A stretch of DNA of 64,000 bases from Cohnella sp. WQ 127256 (GTDB lineage: Bacteria > Bacillota > Bacilli > Paenibacillales > Paenibacillaceae): the NCBI RefSeq assembly GCF_024519285.1, contig NZ_JAMZCY010000002.1:62001-126000 (forward strand). Reading direction: 5' to 3'. Both the position numbers and the translations under genes were made by a program. Shown here one piece after another: positions 17,301 to 25,757 of this stretch; positions within the stretch are counted from its first letter, which is position 1; each line of letters starts with the position of its first letter. The notes under the pieces were generated by a model, which did not search any database, was not told where the DNA came from, and saw only the letters and a program-made list of their open reading frames with translations.

Positions 17301-17831
17301 CACCAGATCATTAATCGGGACCACATTCCACCGGATCTCATCCGTTTCGCCCATCAGGTAATGCTTACTTCTCTTAGGATGAATCCAACGGCAATACCAT
17401 TCCGCTAACTCTTCGGGAACGCCGTGTCTATCTGATTCTACCAAACTTTGGTATTCTTTCAGCTGCAAGTGGGCTTTGGGATGTTTCTCCAAAAACTCTG
17501 CAAATTCAGCCTCATTCTGAATGCCGTTTTTCTCTTCAGGTGTAAAGACCATGCCGATATCATGGTAGTAGGCACTCATGAGCAACAATGCCGCTTCCAA
17601 TACATGCAACTCCTGAAGGCGGTTGCCTAACAGCTCCCCCATAATTTCTACTACGTTCAAAGCATGCAGCTCATTGTGCAGCGTATAGGTGGGGAATGTA
17701 TCCCGGACGAGCATCAATCTCTGCGAGGCCTTTACGAGTTCCTTCCGAACCAATGCCCTCTGCTCGTCACCAGCCTTCTCGTAGAAATACTTCCATAACG
17801 ATGTATCTTCAAAATGCTTTCCAGTTTTCAT
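14301..17831 (-). CDS. HD-domain plus Hsp90-like (GHKL) ATPase, conflict type
   Basis: A 1176-residue cytoplasmic protein. The N-terminal third has HD-phosphohydrolase features: TLHNELHALNV near residue 52, YYHDIG at about 89-93 and HADLRFCSILLRIADILDFD at about 205-224. Next comes an Hsp90/GHKL ATP-binding fold: N-box ELVQNAID (about 366), G1 box RIDDYGMGMDEE (410-421) and G2 SRFGIGVLSCF (459-469). The remaining 700 residues are unfamiliar. The ATG at 17831 has GAGGGAGG 5 bases upstream; an in-frame TTG at 17855 is less likely. It follows the TIR gene with a 24-base gap, so the two form an operon. Large HD-Hsp90 proteins of this layout occur in predicted prokaryotic immune systems. A housekeeping chaperone role is unlikely, since HtpG lacks an HD domain. 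Confidence 0.85.
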   Translation of the reverse strand: MKTGKHFEDTSLWKYFYEKAGDEQRALVRKELVKASQRLMLVRDTFPTYTLHNELHALNVVEIMGELLGNRLQELHVLEAALLLMSAYYHDIGMVFTPEEKNGIQNEAEFAEFLEKHPKAHLQLKEYQSLVESDRHGVPEELAEWYCRWIHPKRSKHYLMGETDEIRWNVVPINDLVALLCESHGEDIEAVCMSTKMETEALGHADLRFCSILLRIADILDFDNSRSPDEVYKYLGLSYQRNRREEMSDVEWRKHLCSEGFVFKDKERAERYSISFIAAPQEPAVEYDLRQFLNTIEHELEKCSTALKYCSTRWQSFKLPHTINRNGIKSQGYTYGEYRFTLEQDQILNLLMGENLYSDPYVFIRELVQNAIDTTRHRVVSEQSKGNAAFVPKPIVFSTWVDSDGYTWLRIDDYGMGMDEEILTNYFLKVGRSYYQSEQFKIDQLNWMERSSTDFTPISRFGIGVLSCFIIGDQIEVSTRRFQEKNNRNALRISMQGLNSFFVLKKEAEKHIGSPMPNGIRVTENYRAPIEYGTSIAVRFSPKRDRGDYDLSKILNEYVICSPVPILLNGERVGGEYEQLVKNPWTKGLALEILPEHQEQIERASKFRFSQPLKIRIEPLDLTFHSPDKNLEGQGIVGFIEIPAADKGAYFEPLGHIERTLKVELEGNGKAVFKINYVDTLKYETLKRQNYDEDELRRWKQRLMTQIDELHQNGEAHYILHRIAGFIEGVQRFDSASDSGDMDLLGWNKNEILNIANRLRQFVSNNQSTDLDEIRFFCEHVDFITRSSLGREYYYSIQALLNQDPGESERRWENFKSHMNHVKIHTGKASKLRSFYKEAIDYRRKADECEAAKCSMEVEWDDFGSLIGLDVNKFENRWLSHNGIYVPLNGSQNIKLEIINPVRHGFIFYYLALKDQLRPDLSLSRDELRGVSWQIYSVINLAFSRALACIDVPDKNMDIFPRIHSSGSLNYGEIMKDHCMREDNLWASEKVIDTNHGKRSLAEIWGLLKAGGKITIPGKHMLGLHKTFNATHWEKASFLEYCMAALIQHGLNLTYHVHENAVVINAPAHPKREEMDEYPPMFFIEYAGSGILRKGRLPVNINHPFTHWLLANTETLKKMYPGMLDRIKRGLSRDLNWTSKPSSIVEELNQILERLRDLNFKNKPPLEMNLRAEDFQ

Positions 17832-17855
17832 GGCGGCCTCCCTCGTGGATAGCAA

Positions 17856-18704
17856 TCAATTCCCTTGATTCTCGGAAGGATAGCTTTCCCATTCCTTTCG
17901 CTTCCATTCCCATATGTTGTGCTTAATGGTTTGCAACTCGCTGTCGAATCCGATCCATAAGCCCGACATCGTCTTGCCGTTCATTCCGATCCTAAGCTGG
18001 AAGGCACCGGAGTAACTGGCTCCACGATGCTTGTCCCGCCAAGTGCCGTTTAAAAAATAATCGGTGATGACTCCTTCCAGCTCATAGGTCCGGTCCGCTG
18101 CTTTAAATTCAGCCATGACGCGGTTTCCCTTCTGGATGATGTTCACATCGGTATCTTCATTCTTTTCCAGAAATTGTTGACTCTTGGTCCCCTCCAACAT
18201 CCAACGTTCGCACCACTTCCCGGCAAGTGCAACTCCACTGTCGCTCTTCGCTTGCCGAACGATTTTCTTAAATTCGGTGCAGAACGGACCCACTCCAGCG
18301 TTCAAGTCGTCATCATCATCCGTGTTGATATATTTCCCCGGCATAATCCCTAGCAGATCGGAAGGCAAATGCAAATCCTTCGGGGCGTCATCGGGCACGA
18401 CGAAAAACACACTCTCTTTCCCGAGGTAACCCATAAACAACCCAAGCTCGAAAATCACATTATCCCGGGCTGTGTGATATTCCATATTCCTAAGAATCGT
18501 GATGTCATCTGGAGAGAGAATGAATATTGCATAGTCATGCTTTCGCAATGTTGCAAGGAGATCGTCCAGGGTCGTACTGTTAATTCGGAAAATCCCTTGG
18601 GACCAAATAGTTGAAAACAAATCGTGTGTAAGCTGCTGCTGGATCGCTTCGGCTACCTTCAAACCTTCCACGGACGATCCAATGAACAATCGGGGCTTCC
18701 TCAT
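17856..18704 (-). CDS. TIR-like nucleotide-binding effector protein
   Basis: The 282-residue protein begins with a TIR-like domain of the type found in CBASS Cap12 and Pycsar effectors: RLFIGSSVEGLKVAEAI at residues 5-21, HDYAIFILSPDD at 56-67 and RDNVIFELGLFMG at 80-92 with the likely catalytic Glu86. Relatives cleave NAD+. The C-terminal half (150-282) starts with LAGKWCERW and is beta-rich, with several G-x-W motifs (NGTWRDK, SGLWIGF), resembling a lipocalin-like or sensor barrel rather than STING or a cyclic-nucleotide domain. The ATG follows GAGGAGA. It is the first gene of a two-gene operon with the GHKL ATPase, which probably senses infection or controls the TIR. Confidence 0.85.
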   Translation of the reverse strand: MRKPRLFIGSSVEGLKVAEAIQQQLTHDLFSTIWSQGIFRINSTTLDDLLATLRKHDYAIFILSPDDITILRNMEYHTARDNVIFELGLFMGYLGKESVFFVVPDDAPKDLHLPSDLLGIMPGKYINTDDDDDLNAGVGPFCTEFKKIVRQAKSDSGVALAGKWCERWMLEGTKSQQFLEKNEDTDVNIIQKGNRVMAEFKAADRTYELEGVITDYFLNGTWRDKHRGASYSGAFQLRIGMNGKTMSGLWIGFDSELQTIKHNIWEWKRKEWESYPSENQGN

Positions 18705-19124
18705 TCGTCATTCTCCTCGTTAATCTGAAATATTGGTGAAAACAGATATGAATTAATATTATTAATTTACCAAGTATTTGTATAGAGCTTTCAACAAGTG
18801 ACACAAAAAGGTTTATCATTCATTCCTTGATCTATGGTCGATAACAGGTGCCGACTCTTATATAAGCCAAGTGTCGAACACCCTATTCATTGGCCTCTAT
18901 CCTTACTCACCTTAACTTGGAAATCGGACTTGTAGATATATGAAAGGCCGCATTCTCAATGAGGGGGACTATGTGCGTAAAGTTTATGGCTGAGGTTAAA
19001 ATCATACGAAGAACAGCCAATTTCGATACTTTACAAAGAAATGATAGATTTTTTTCATCATTATTAGGGCTCAATGATTTAAGCCAACTTCCCAATGATC
19101 CTCAGCATCACACGTCGGCGGATT
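18705..19124. other. Non-coding stretch upstream of TIR operon
   Basis: No gene is supported. A frame of about 90 codons at 18959-19234 lacks a ribosome binding site and runs across the scar and terminator. The segment near the TIR gene is AT-rich and probably holds its promoter. Confidence 0.5.
18751..18767. promoter_or_regulatory. AT-rich inverted repeat upstream of TIR operon
   Basis: AATTAAT and ATTAATT flank a 3-base centre, 47 bases upstream of the TIR start codon. It could be an operator, but AT-rich palindromes arise easily by chance. Confidence 0.3.
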
Positions 19125-19161
19125 GTGGATTTGCTGATCCACGGTTCGCCTCCACCATCAT
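19125..19161 (+). repeat. ssrA-3'-like scar E
   Basis: A small hairpin (GTGGAT/ATCCAC, in the position of a T-arm) is followed by CGCCTCCACCATCAT, which equals the ssrA acceptor strand, CCA and next bases (4864-4878). A terminator follows. A near-identical arrangement is at 38969-39002. Confidence 0.55.
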
Positions 19162-19162
19162 C

Positions 19163-19191
19163 AACACCATCCGTATGCGGATGGTGTTTTT
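19163..19191 (+). terminator. Intrinsic terminator at scar E
   Basis: AACACCATCC and GGATGGTGTT pair around GTATGC and are followed by TTTG. Confidence 0.75.
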
Positions 19192-19377
19192 GTTTAGAAG
19201 CTTTTTAAACGCTTTAAATAATCGATTGATGTAAAGGGCGTACCTATACAAGGTGCAAGGTGGTCTGAAAGCACATTGCACTACTTTCAACTAACGTTCA
19301 ACTTCATTTAAGTTCTATTTAAGAAAAGAGATATAGACTGATAGAGAACATAAACTATTGAAAGAAAGTGAGATGGT

Positions 19378-21642
19378 ATGATGAAACGCACAATGTCCCT
19401 TATGCTTGCTTTAATATTGACAATGACTAGTGTGGTCGGGCTTGCCTTTGCTAGTACAACAACGAAGGAAACGGTTATTAAGCTTTCAGATACGGCAGTA
19501 ACAGTAGATGGACAAGTGGCGTCAACGAGTTCTTCGGCAGCTGTATATACTGGAGCTACCATTGCATATTATGAGGACGGACATGACAGTAGTTATGGAG
19601 AAGGAAAAGAGTCAGATGCGCACAGCGCAGAGGAAGCAGCCAAGCATACAGTAGTGACCATTACGGAGCCTGGAGTTTATCGTGTATCTGGTAAGCTATC
19701 GGCTGGACAACTTGCAATTGACTTGGGAAGTAACGCATCATCTGATCCGACGGCAGTTGTAACACTTATTTTAGACGGAGTAAATATTACGAATACAGTG
19801 GCTCCTGGAGTTATCTTCTACAACGTGTATGAGCCATACTCAAGTACAGTAGATACAAAAGGAATTATCGATCTTAGTCTTGCAGGTGCACAGGTTATAT
19901 TGGCGGACAATTCTGTGAACACTGTAAACGGCTCCTATGTCGCACGAATTTATAAAGAAGGAACAACGAAAAAACTGCATAAATATGATGGAGCTTTTTA
20001 TTCTAAAATGTCCATGAACATTACTGGAGAATCTAAGGGGACAGGTGAGCTGCATATTACTGCTGCTAACGAAGGGCTCGATTCCGAGCTGCATCTGGCT
20101 CTAAACGGTGGTAAGGTTTATATTGAGGCTCAGGATGATGGAATCAATACGAATGAGGATGGGATTTCAGTTACGAGCATCAATGATGGGTATTTATACG
20201 TTAATGCAGGTCTAGGAGCAGAAGGTGATGGGATTGACTCCAATGGTTACTTGACTATTAACGGAGGAACGATTGTAACAATGGCCAATGAACGCAGTCC
20301 TGACGGTGGTATTGATGCTGATAAGAATATTACAATCAATGGCGGCTCAGTCATTGCATTGGGCACTCGTAATGATGCCACTTCTTCTACATCTAAGCAG
20401 ACGTTTATTGAGCTATCCTTTGCTACCACTCAAGCGGCGGGTAGTACAATTTCATTAAAAGACGTGGCAGGAAATGAATTGCTAAGCCATACTGCGAAAA
20501 AAGCATTTCAAAGCGTAACATTCTCATCTGCTGATCTTAAGCTCAATACCGAATATCATCTGTACATTGATGGTAAGCAGCTGCAGTATACAGGAAACTC
20601 CTTCGGCATGATGGGTGGCGGCTTTGGTGGCAATCGTCCTGAAGGTGGAAACGGACAATTTGGTCAAGGTACGCCTCCAACAGGTGAGCAGCCTCCTACT
20701 GGAGCGACAAATGGACAAAAACCTGAAGGCACACCTCCAGAGGGAAGTTTTCCTGGTCCAAATGGTGAAGGTATGCCAGAAGGTGGCATGATTCCAGGTG
20801 GACAAGACAGCACAACAGTAAGTGGTGAAGGATCTACAGCATTCGTGATTACGGAATCCATTCATAGCTTTTCAGGTATTTCCGAGGCAACGGATATTAG
20901 CGGTAAAACTAAGGTTACCTTTACTGTCAATAACGGTGCTGGTATTCAAAGTGTAGCTTCTGGTGAAAGTATTGTGTTTGATGGAGTTACAGCGAGCACA
21001 GCTGTTCCTGAAAGTGATATTCAGCTGACTGTAACAGATGTGCCTTCAGAGAACTATTCTGAAACGTTTCTTTTATCTGAATTGAAGGGTGATTTCACCA
21101 AAATCATGCCTGAAGAGGATGGTCAATATCGTCTTACAATTGCGATAGTGTCCTCTAATGAAACACATACTGGAGTATCACAATGGCAGTTTGCAATTGG
21201 TGTGCTGCCCTTTACTGATGTAAATTCAAAAGATCCTTCCTACAATGCAATCAAAGCCCTATATGAACAGGGAATTATGATTGGAACGAGCTCAACTCGG
21301 TTCTCACCGAACTCTCCAGTAACACGTGCAGCTGCGATTACGACTCTGGGCAGAATGCTCAAGATTGAGCAAGTTGAATCTAGCAAGTTCAATGATGTTG
21401 TGAAAAATAGCTGGTATAGTGGATATATTGGTTGGGCAGTGGAAAACGGAATTGTTATTGGCGATGGAAAAGGGAACTTCATGCCCAATGCTAACCTGAC
21501 TGTTGAGCAGATGAAGCTTGTGATATCGAGATATGTAGAATTGAGCGGATTAAATATTGCGGTAGACGATCTTTTCCCAAGCACCATTACGGGTACAATG
21601 ACTCGTGCAGAGCTTGCAATTCTATTAAGCAAGCTACTATAG
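19378..21642 (+). CDS. SLH surface protein with Cthe_2159-type carbohydrate-binding domain
   Basis: A secreted cell-surface protein of 754 residues. After a signal peptide (MSLMLALILTMTSVVGLAFA) comes a beta-helix region of the Cthe_2159 cellulose/pectin-binding family: EEAAKHTVVTITEPGVYRVSG near 80, repeated DDGINTNEDGISVTS and EGDGIDSNGYLTINGG blades at 250-310. A Gly/Pro-rich linker (about 415-480) and an Ig-like stretch follow. The C-terminus has two SLH repeats (FTDVNSKDPSYNAIKALYEQ at 618; FNDVVKNSWYSGYIGWAVEN at 672) and a truncated third. Two adjacent ATGs (19378, 19381) could start it, and the ribosome site is weak. It may hold polysaccharide near the cell for the neighbouring chitinase. 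Confidence 0.85.
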   Translation: MMKRTMSLMLALILTMTSVVGLAFASTTTKETVIKLSDTAVTVDGQVASTSSSAAVYTGATIAYYEDGHDSSYGEGKESDAHSAEEAAKHTVVTITEPGVYRVSGKLSAGQLAIDLGSNASSDPTAVVTLILDGVNITNTVAPGVIFYNVYEPYSSTVDTKGIIDLSLAGAQVILADNSVNTVNGSYVARIYKEGTTKKLHKYDGAFYSKMSMNITGESKGTGELHITAANEGLDSELHLALNGGKVYIEAQDDGINTNEDGISVTSINDGYLYVNAGLGAEGDGIDSNGYLTINGGTIVTMANERSPDGGIDADKNITINGGSVIALGTRNDATSSTSKQTFIELSFATTQAAGSTISLKDVAGNELLSHTAKKAFQSVTFSSADLKLNTEYHLYIDGKQLQYTGNSFGMMGGGFGGNRPEGGNGQFGQGTPPTGEQPPTGATNGQKPEGTPPEGSFPGPNGEGMPEGGMIPGGQDSTTVSGEGSTAFVITESIHSFSGISEATDISGKTKVTFTVNNGAGIQSVASGESIVFDGVTASTAVPESDIQLTVTDVPSENYSETFLLSELKGDFTKIMPEEDGQYRLTIAIVSSNETHTGVSQWQFAIGVLPFTDVNSKDPSYNAIKALYEQGIMIGTSSTRFSPNSPVTRAAAITTLGRMLKIEQVESSKFNDVVKNSWYSGYIGWAVENGIVIGDGKGNFMPNANLTVEQMKLVISRYVELSGLNIAVDDLFPSTITGTMTRAELAILLSKLL

Positions 21643-21678
21643 AAGATTTGTGCAGGCAATAGCATAAGAAGTATAACT

Positions 21679-21730
21679 AAAAATAGCCTGCTGCTTACAA
21701 GATAGAGAGTAAGCAGCAGGCTATTTTTTA
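21679..21730 (+). terminator. Strong terminator after SLH/carbohydrate-binding gene
   Basis: A perfect 20-bp stem (21679-21698 with 21709-21728) has A and T runs at its ends. Confidence 0.9.
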
Positions 21731-21731
21731 T

Positions 21732-21793
21732 ACTGTGACTACACCCACGACGAAGCCCAGCACAAGTGGCATTGTCTTCGGACAGGGGCTCGA
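21732..21793 (+). repeat. ssrA-3'-like scar I
   Basis: From ACTGTGACTACACCC to GGACAGGGGCTCGA this matches ssrA 4802-4855 with changes and a small insertion, then switches to GATCGCGCGGAAGG, which belongs to the structured element (5184 onwards). The acceptor end and terminator have been deleted between the two parts. Confidence 0.6.
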
Positions 21794-21867
21794 TCGCGCG
21801 GAAGGCCGTATTAAATGCCGATTTGGAAAACTCATTGCTCTCTAGCAGAAAATATTGTAAGATATAA

Positions 21868-21892
21868 TTAATAAATCATATGGAATTATTAA
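21868..21892. promoter_or_regulatory. 25-bp operator upstream of chitinase gene
   Basis: The 25-bp sequence starts TTAATAAAT and ends GGAATTATTAA, an imperfect palindrome. It matches 20 of 25 positions of the element at 25604-25628 upstream of the sugar-binding protein gene. A TATAAT lies directly before it (21863-21868). The ROK regulator encoded between the two sites is the natural candidate to bind it. Confidence 0.5.
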
Positions 21893-22166
21893 TTATAAAA
21901 TTCGCAATTCATATTAATAGCTTTAAGCTTGAAGCACCATGTAGAAGTCTCTCATCGTTTAGCTCTGTTGCCTTTCAGCCCAAATGGGATTTTTAATATT
22001 TCAGTATATCCCTTAGGAAAGAAAGAATTAGAACGGAAGGAGAGGTGAGGATCATGGTGTATTTAAGTTTGTCTCAACCCTAGTAAGTATATCTAGATGA
22101 GGAGGCCGGGTGACTTGAAAATTCATTGTTATCTGATCGTTATTTTAAAAACACGGGAGGTAAATG

Positions 22167-24185
22167 ATGATGAAATCGAGAAGAATAATAAGTGTTCTGC
22201 TAGGCTGTATGTTACTCGTTGGATCAACCGTGATACACCCAAGTGTAACAAAGGCATCTACAAACAAAGTAATCATGGCGTATTATCCTTATTGGTATCT
22301 CAATTACAAGTCGGACAAAATCCAGTTTGATAAATTAACGCATGTCAACCATTCATTTGTACAACCTGAAACGGATGGATCTATTACGATTCCTACTGGA
22401 TTCCTTGAGCCCTTACTGATCACTCGTGCACATGCGGCAAATGTGAAGGTTCTACTATCGGTTGGTGGTGCAATTACAGATGCAGATGCAAATTTCCGAG
22501 CCTTAGCAGCGAGTTCTACCGCCAGAACGAACTTTGCTAACAATCTGGAGTCTTTTGTCCGCACGAATGGGTACGATGGTGTTGATATAGATTGGGAATT
22601 CCCTAGTAATTCAACAGATAGGACGAATTTCAATCTATTGTTGCAAGCCATTAATGATAAGTTTAATAGTTCAGCCTCTCCAGCTCCTAGTTGGATGATA
22701 ACTGTAGCTGTTAGCGGGAATCCGAATGTTGGGCAATGGACCGATTATAGTACAGTTAAAGGTTTAGTCGACTTGGTTAATATTATGTCATACGATATGC
22801 ATGGTCCCTGGGCAACTCAGGCAGGTCATAATGCCCCATTGTACGAGAATCCGATTCAGGATTCCGAATTTTCTACCGAACAAATGATAGATTATATCGT
22901 AACCACTAGAGGGGTTCCCGAAAGTAAAGTCGTTATGGGTATTCCATTCTTTGGCTTATCTTATCCTAATGCAGAAGATCTATATGATTCAGATGTTTCA
23001 AGTGGCACATGGAATACCTATACAGACGTTGCCTATATGGCGTGTAATGATTGGACAAAATATTGGGATGCAGACTCGATGGTTCCCTATCTTAGGAAGG
23101 ATGTAGGTACCGGCGTCATTTCGTATGAAGATGCGATTTCCGTGGATGCGAAGGTGGAGTATGCCCTGGATTACAGAGATCTTGCGGGTGTGTTCACTTG
23201 GGAATTAACCCAGGATGATATCTACGGAAACCATCCTTTAATGGATGCAATGTACAGTGCTTATGTCAATTATACGGGAGGGAGTAGCTCTCAAAATCTA
23301 GCCCTAAACAAGGCAGTTACAACGCTGTATAGTGGTACGAAGCTCGGTTGTGTAACAGATGGTTTCATGGAATCTAACCAATATGCCAATCTGATACATG
23401 GCGGCTTGGATTGGATTCAGGTCGACTTAGGTGTAAGCCAGCCTATCAATCAAGTTAAACTTTGGCATTATTTCACGGGTGGATTAACCTATCACGACGT
23501 TATCGTACAAGTGTCAGACAGTGCTACCTTCAGCAGCGGCGTAACAACGGTATACAACAATGATACTGATAACAGTGCAGGACTTGGTATCGGAACGGAT
23601 AGCGAGTATCTGGAAACAAGCAGTGGCAAATCGATGACCTTTCCTACCGTAAATGCAAGATATATCAGACTGTGGTCCAACGGTAATAATGTAAATACTC
23701 TTAATCATTATGTAGAGGTTGAAGCATACAATAATCCTAATCTTGCCTTAGCTAAAACAGTTACAACCAAGTATGGCGGTACGGACCTATCCTATTCTGT
23801 CGATGGAAATAAGAACACATCTCAGTATGCCAATCTGACGCATGGCGATTTGGATTGGATTCAGCTTGATTTGAGTCGGGTTACCGACATGAATACACTC
23901 AAATTGTGGCACTATTATGCAGATGGAAGAACGTACAAGGACATCGTTGTGCAGGTCTCTAATAGCTCCACCTTCAGTAGTGGAGTAACGACTTTATTTA
24001 ATAATGACACCAATAACAGTGCGGGACTCGGTACTGGAACGGATGCCGAATATGTGGAAACCAGCAGTGGCAAAACGATAAGCTTCCCTACAGTAAAAGC
24101 TAGGTACGTAAGACTATGGTCAAATGGAAGCAATGTAAATAATCTCAATCATTATGTTGAGGTTGAAGCGTATCAGAATCATTAA
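22167..24185 (+). CDS. Secreted GH18 chitinase with two F5/8C domains
   Basis: A secreted endo-acting glycosidase for chitin or related beta-1,4-GlcNAc polymers. A signal peptide (residues 1-30) is followed by a GH18 barrel (about 35-370) with strand KVLLSVGG and catalytic motif DGVDIDWEFP, the Glu being the proton donor, and MSYDMHGPW. The C-terminal 300 residues are two discoidin-like (F5/8 type C) carbohydrate-binding domains of about 145 residues each that are strongly similar to one another (WIQVDLG/WIQLDLS, ARYIRLWSNG/ARYVRLWSNG), so one arose by duplication. Three ATGs lie in a row (22164, 22167, 22170); GGGAGG is 6 bases before the second. Expression is probably controlled by the operator at 21868. 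Confidence 0.92.
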   Translation: MMKSRRIISVLLGCMLLVGSTVIHPSVTKASTNKVIMAYYPYWYLNYKSDKIQFDKLTHVNHSFVQPETDGSITIPTGFLEPLLITRAHAANVKVLLSVGGAITDADANFRALAASSTARTNFANNLESFVRTNGYDGVDIDWEFPSNSTDRTNFNLLLQAINDKFNSSASPAPSWMITVAVSGNPNVGQWTDYSTVKGLVDLVNIMSYDMHGPWATQAGHNAPLYENPIQDSEFSTEQMIDYIVTTRGVPESKVVMGIPFFGLSYPNAEDLYDSDVSSGTWNTYTDVAYMACNDWTKYWDADSMVPYLRKDVGTGVISYEDAISVDAKVEYALDYRDLAGVFTWELTQDDIYGNHPLMDAMYSAYVNYTGGSSSQNLALNKAVTTLYSGTKLGCVTDGFMESNQYANLIHGGLDWIQVDLGVSQPINQVKLWHYFTGGLTYHDVIVQVSDSATFSSGVTTVYNNDTDNSAGLGIGTDSEYLETSSGKSMTFPTVNARYIRLWSNGNNVNTLNHYVEVEAYNNPNLALAKTVTTKYGGTDLSYSVDGNKNTSQYANLTHGDLDWIQLDLSRVTDMNTLKLWHYYADGRTYKDIVVQVSNSSTFSSGVTTLFNNDTNNSAGLGTGTDAEYVETSSGKTISFPTVKARYVRLWSNGSNVNNLNHYVEVEAYQNH

Positions 24186-24326
24186 ATCTAAGGGGCTAGA
24201 ACAGAGTCCAGGGTGAGGCATCCTTGGCTCTGTTCTAAGCTTCATAGGGCCGCTCGGCTACGGTGCAAAAATGAAATTGTGTGGTAAACTAGATAAAAAC
24301 ATATGAAAATAAAGGACGTAGTGTAA

Positions 24327-25538
24327 ATGATTCAAGTTGTTAGTCAACAGCAAATGAAGCTATCAAATACGAAGAGCGTGTTCCGCTTGATTCAGGTGAA
24401 CAAGAATATATCTCGTATAGCCATATCCAAAATTACAAAGCTAAGTCCGACTACGATCTCTTCCATTGTAGATGAATTAATGTCCAAAGGAATTGTGGTG
24501 GAAAGGCTACCTCTTGATAATATAGGAGCGGGCAGAAAAGCGATTTCTCTTGAGATTAATGACGTTAAGAAATACATAATCGGTATGGATCTTAACCAAG
24601 AAGGGGTAACAGGAACGGCTTTTAATCTGAAGATGGATCCCGTCTTTACGATTGCTGAGCGGTTTAACAAGAAAACATTAGAAGATGTTGAAATCATAAG
24701 GTTGCTTAAATCGATTATTAATAAATTAATGAAGGCTGTTAAAGGCGATTTCAACGAATTATTGGGTGTTTGCATCGGAATTCCTGCTTTGTTGGATCCC
24801 GTGAAACAATCGATCGTTATTTCTACGGCATTAAATATCGAGAATATCGATCTGTACCATAGCTTACAAGCAGAATTCGATTTCCCGATATTTTTTGAAA
24901 ATGAAACGTTAGTGGCTGCTACAGCAGAAAAAGAACAATATGAGAAAAGTACAAGTCCGTTTATCTATCTCTCCATAAATGAGGGTCTGGGTGCCAGAGT
25001 CATCATCAATGACCAATTTTTACAGGGAGCAAACGGTGATTCCATCGAAATCGGGCACATGTCTGTGGATTTGAATGGAGCCCAATGTTCTTGCGGTAAC
25101 CGTGGGTGTTTTGAACTTCTGGTCTCCACTAACGTACTTGCAGTTAAAACAAATAAGGCTATGGCCAACAATACGGATTCTATCCTTAGTGAATTAATGA
25201 GCAAGGAAGGAGTTAGTATTGAATCAGCTATTGCAAATGCGGTGCTAATGAATGATCCCTTGGCCATACAAATTGTTGATGAGATCGCGATAGACCTAGG
25301 TAACGGTATTGTGAATGTAATTAACATATTTAACCCTGAGATGATCGTCATTGGAGGTAGACTGTCCACGTTGGGTGACAGACTGCTTTTGGGTGTGCAG
25401 AAACAAGCAGAAAAGAGAGCGATCAAGCCTTTTTTTGAGCGATGTACGATTGGATTGGTTAAGCAAAGGGATAATACGATCTCAAGAGGCGCTGCAATTT
25501 ATACCTTAAATAGAGTGATTGAATCACAAATTAATTAA
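24327..25538 (+). CDS. ROK family transcriptional regulator
   Basis: A 403-residue NagC/XylR-type repressor. The N-terminal winged helix (ISRIAISKITKLSPTTISSIVDELM, about 28-52) binds DNA. The sugar-kinase-like part has the ROK signature around CSCGNRGCFE (about 254-263), whose Cys residues and a preceding GHM His (about 244) bind zinc. The kinase phosphate loop is degenerate (MDLNQEGVTG), so it is expected to bind a sugar without phosphorylating it. It lies between the chitinase gene and the transport operon, both of which carry the 25-bp near-palindrome upstream; an amino sugar or chitin oligomer is the likely inducer. Confidence 0.9.
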   Translation: MIQVVSQQQMKLSNTKSVFRLIQVNKNISRIAISKITKLSPTTISSIVDELMSKGIVVERLPLDNIGAGRKAISLEINDVKKYIIGMDLNQEGVTGTAFNLKMDPVFTIAERFNKKTLEDVEIIRLLKSIINKLMKAVKGDFNELLGVCIGIPALLDPVKQSIVISTALNIENIDLYHSLQAEFDFPIFFENETLVAATAEKEQYEKSTSPFIYLSINEGLGARVIINDQFLQGANGDSIEIGHMSVDLNGAQCSCGNRGCFELLVSTNVLAVKTNKAMANNTDSILSELMSKEGVSIESAIANAVLMNDPLAIQIVDEIAIDLGNGIVNVINIFNPEMIVIGGRLSTLGDRLLLGVQKQAEKRAIKPFFERCTIGLVKQRDNTISRGAAIYTLNRVIESQIN

Positions 25539-25603
25539 ACCTAATTATGGGAAAATAGAGCTTGATTTTCAATAAAAGGTATTGTAACATTAGTCCCAGG
25601 TAA

Positions 25604-25628
25604 TTAATAATTCCGGTGGAATAATTAA
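25604..25628. promoter_or_regulatory. 25-bp operator upstream of sugar ABC operon
   Basis: TTAATAATTCC, centre GGT and GGAATAATTAA form a palindrome with 10 of 11 pairs matching. It resembles 21868-21892 upstream of the chitinase gene. TTGTAA and TAATAA spaced 17 bases (25582-25610) may form the promoter, with its -10 inside the operator, as for repression. Confidence 0.55.
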
Positions 25629-25757
25629 AGTAGTTAATTAGTAAAAGGTTAAGCCCAGTCACCTATGAAGAGGAATATCAGTGATATCATAAAACGTCCT
25701 ATTAGGCGATTTATGTTATTTTTGTTAGCCATTCAAAAAAACTTGGGAGGTCACAAA

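Noticed and set aside
14301..17831. Housekeeping HtpG chaperone
   Set aside because: HtpG is about 630 residues with the ATPase fold at its N-terminus; here an HD region comes first and the 700 residues after the ATPase do not resemble the Hsp90 middle and C-terminal domains.
17856..18704. Thoeris or CBASS effector in a known system
   Set aside because: No ThsA-like SLOG/SIR2 protein, no CD-NTase and no cyclic-nucleotide-binding domain are encoded nearby.
19125..19161. A tRNA gene, because a T-arm-like hairpin is followed by an acceptor-like strand and CCA
   Set aside because: No matching 5' acceptor strand, D-arm or anticodon arm can be folded upstream; the same holds for 33638 and 38969.
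18959..19234. A 91-codon gene upstream of the SLH gene
   Set aside because: It lacks a ribosome binding site, has no recognisable content and runs through scar E and its terminator.
22097..22330. Short plus-strand ORF overlapping the chitinase start
   Set aside because: The chitinase has a proper ribosome site and signal peptide in another frame across the same bases.
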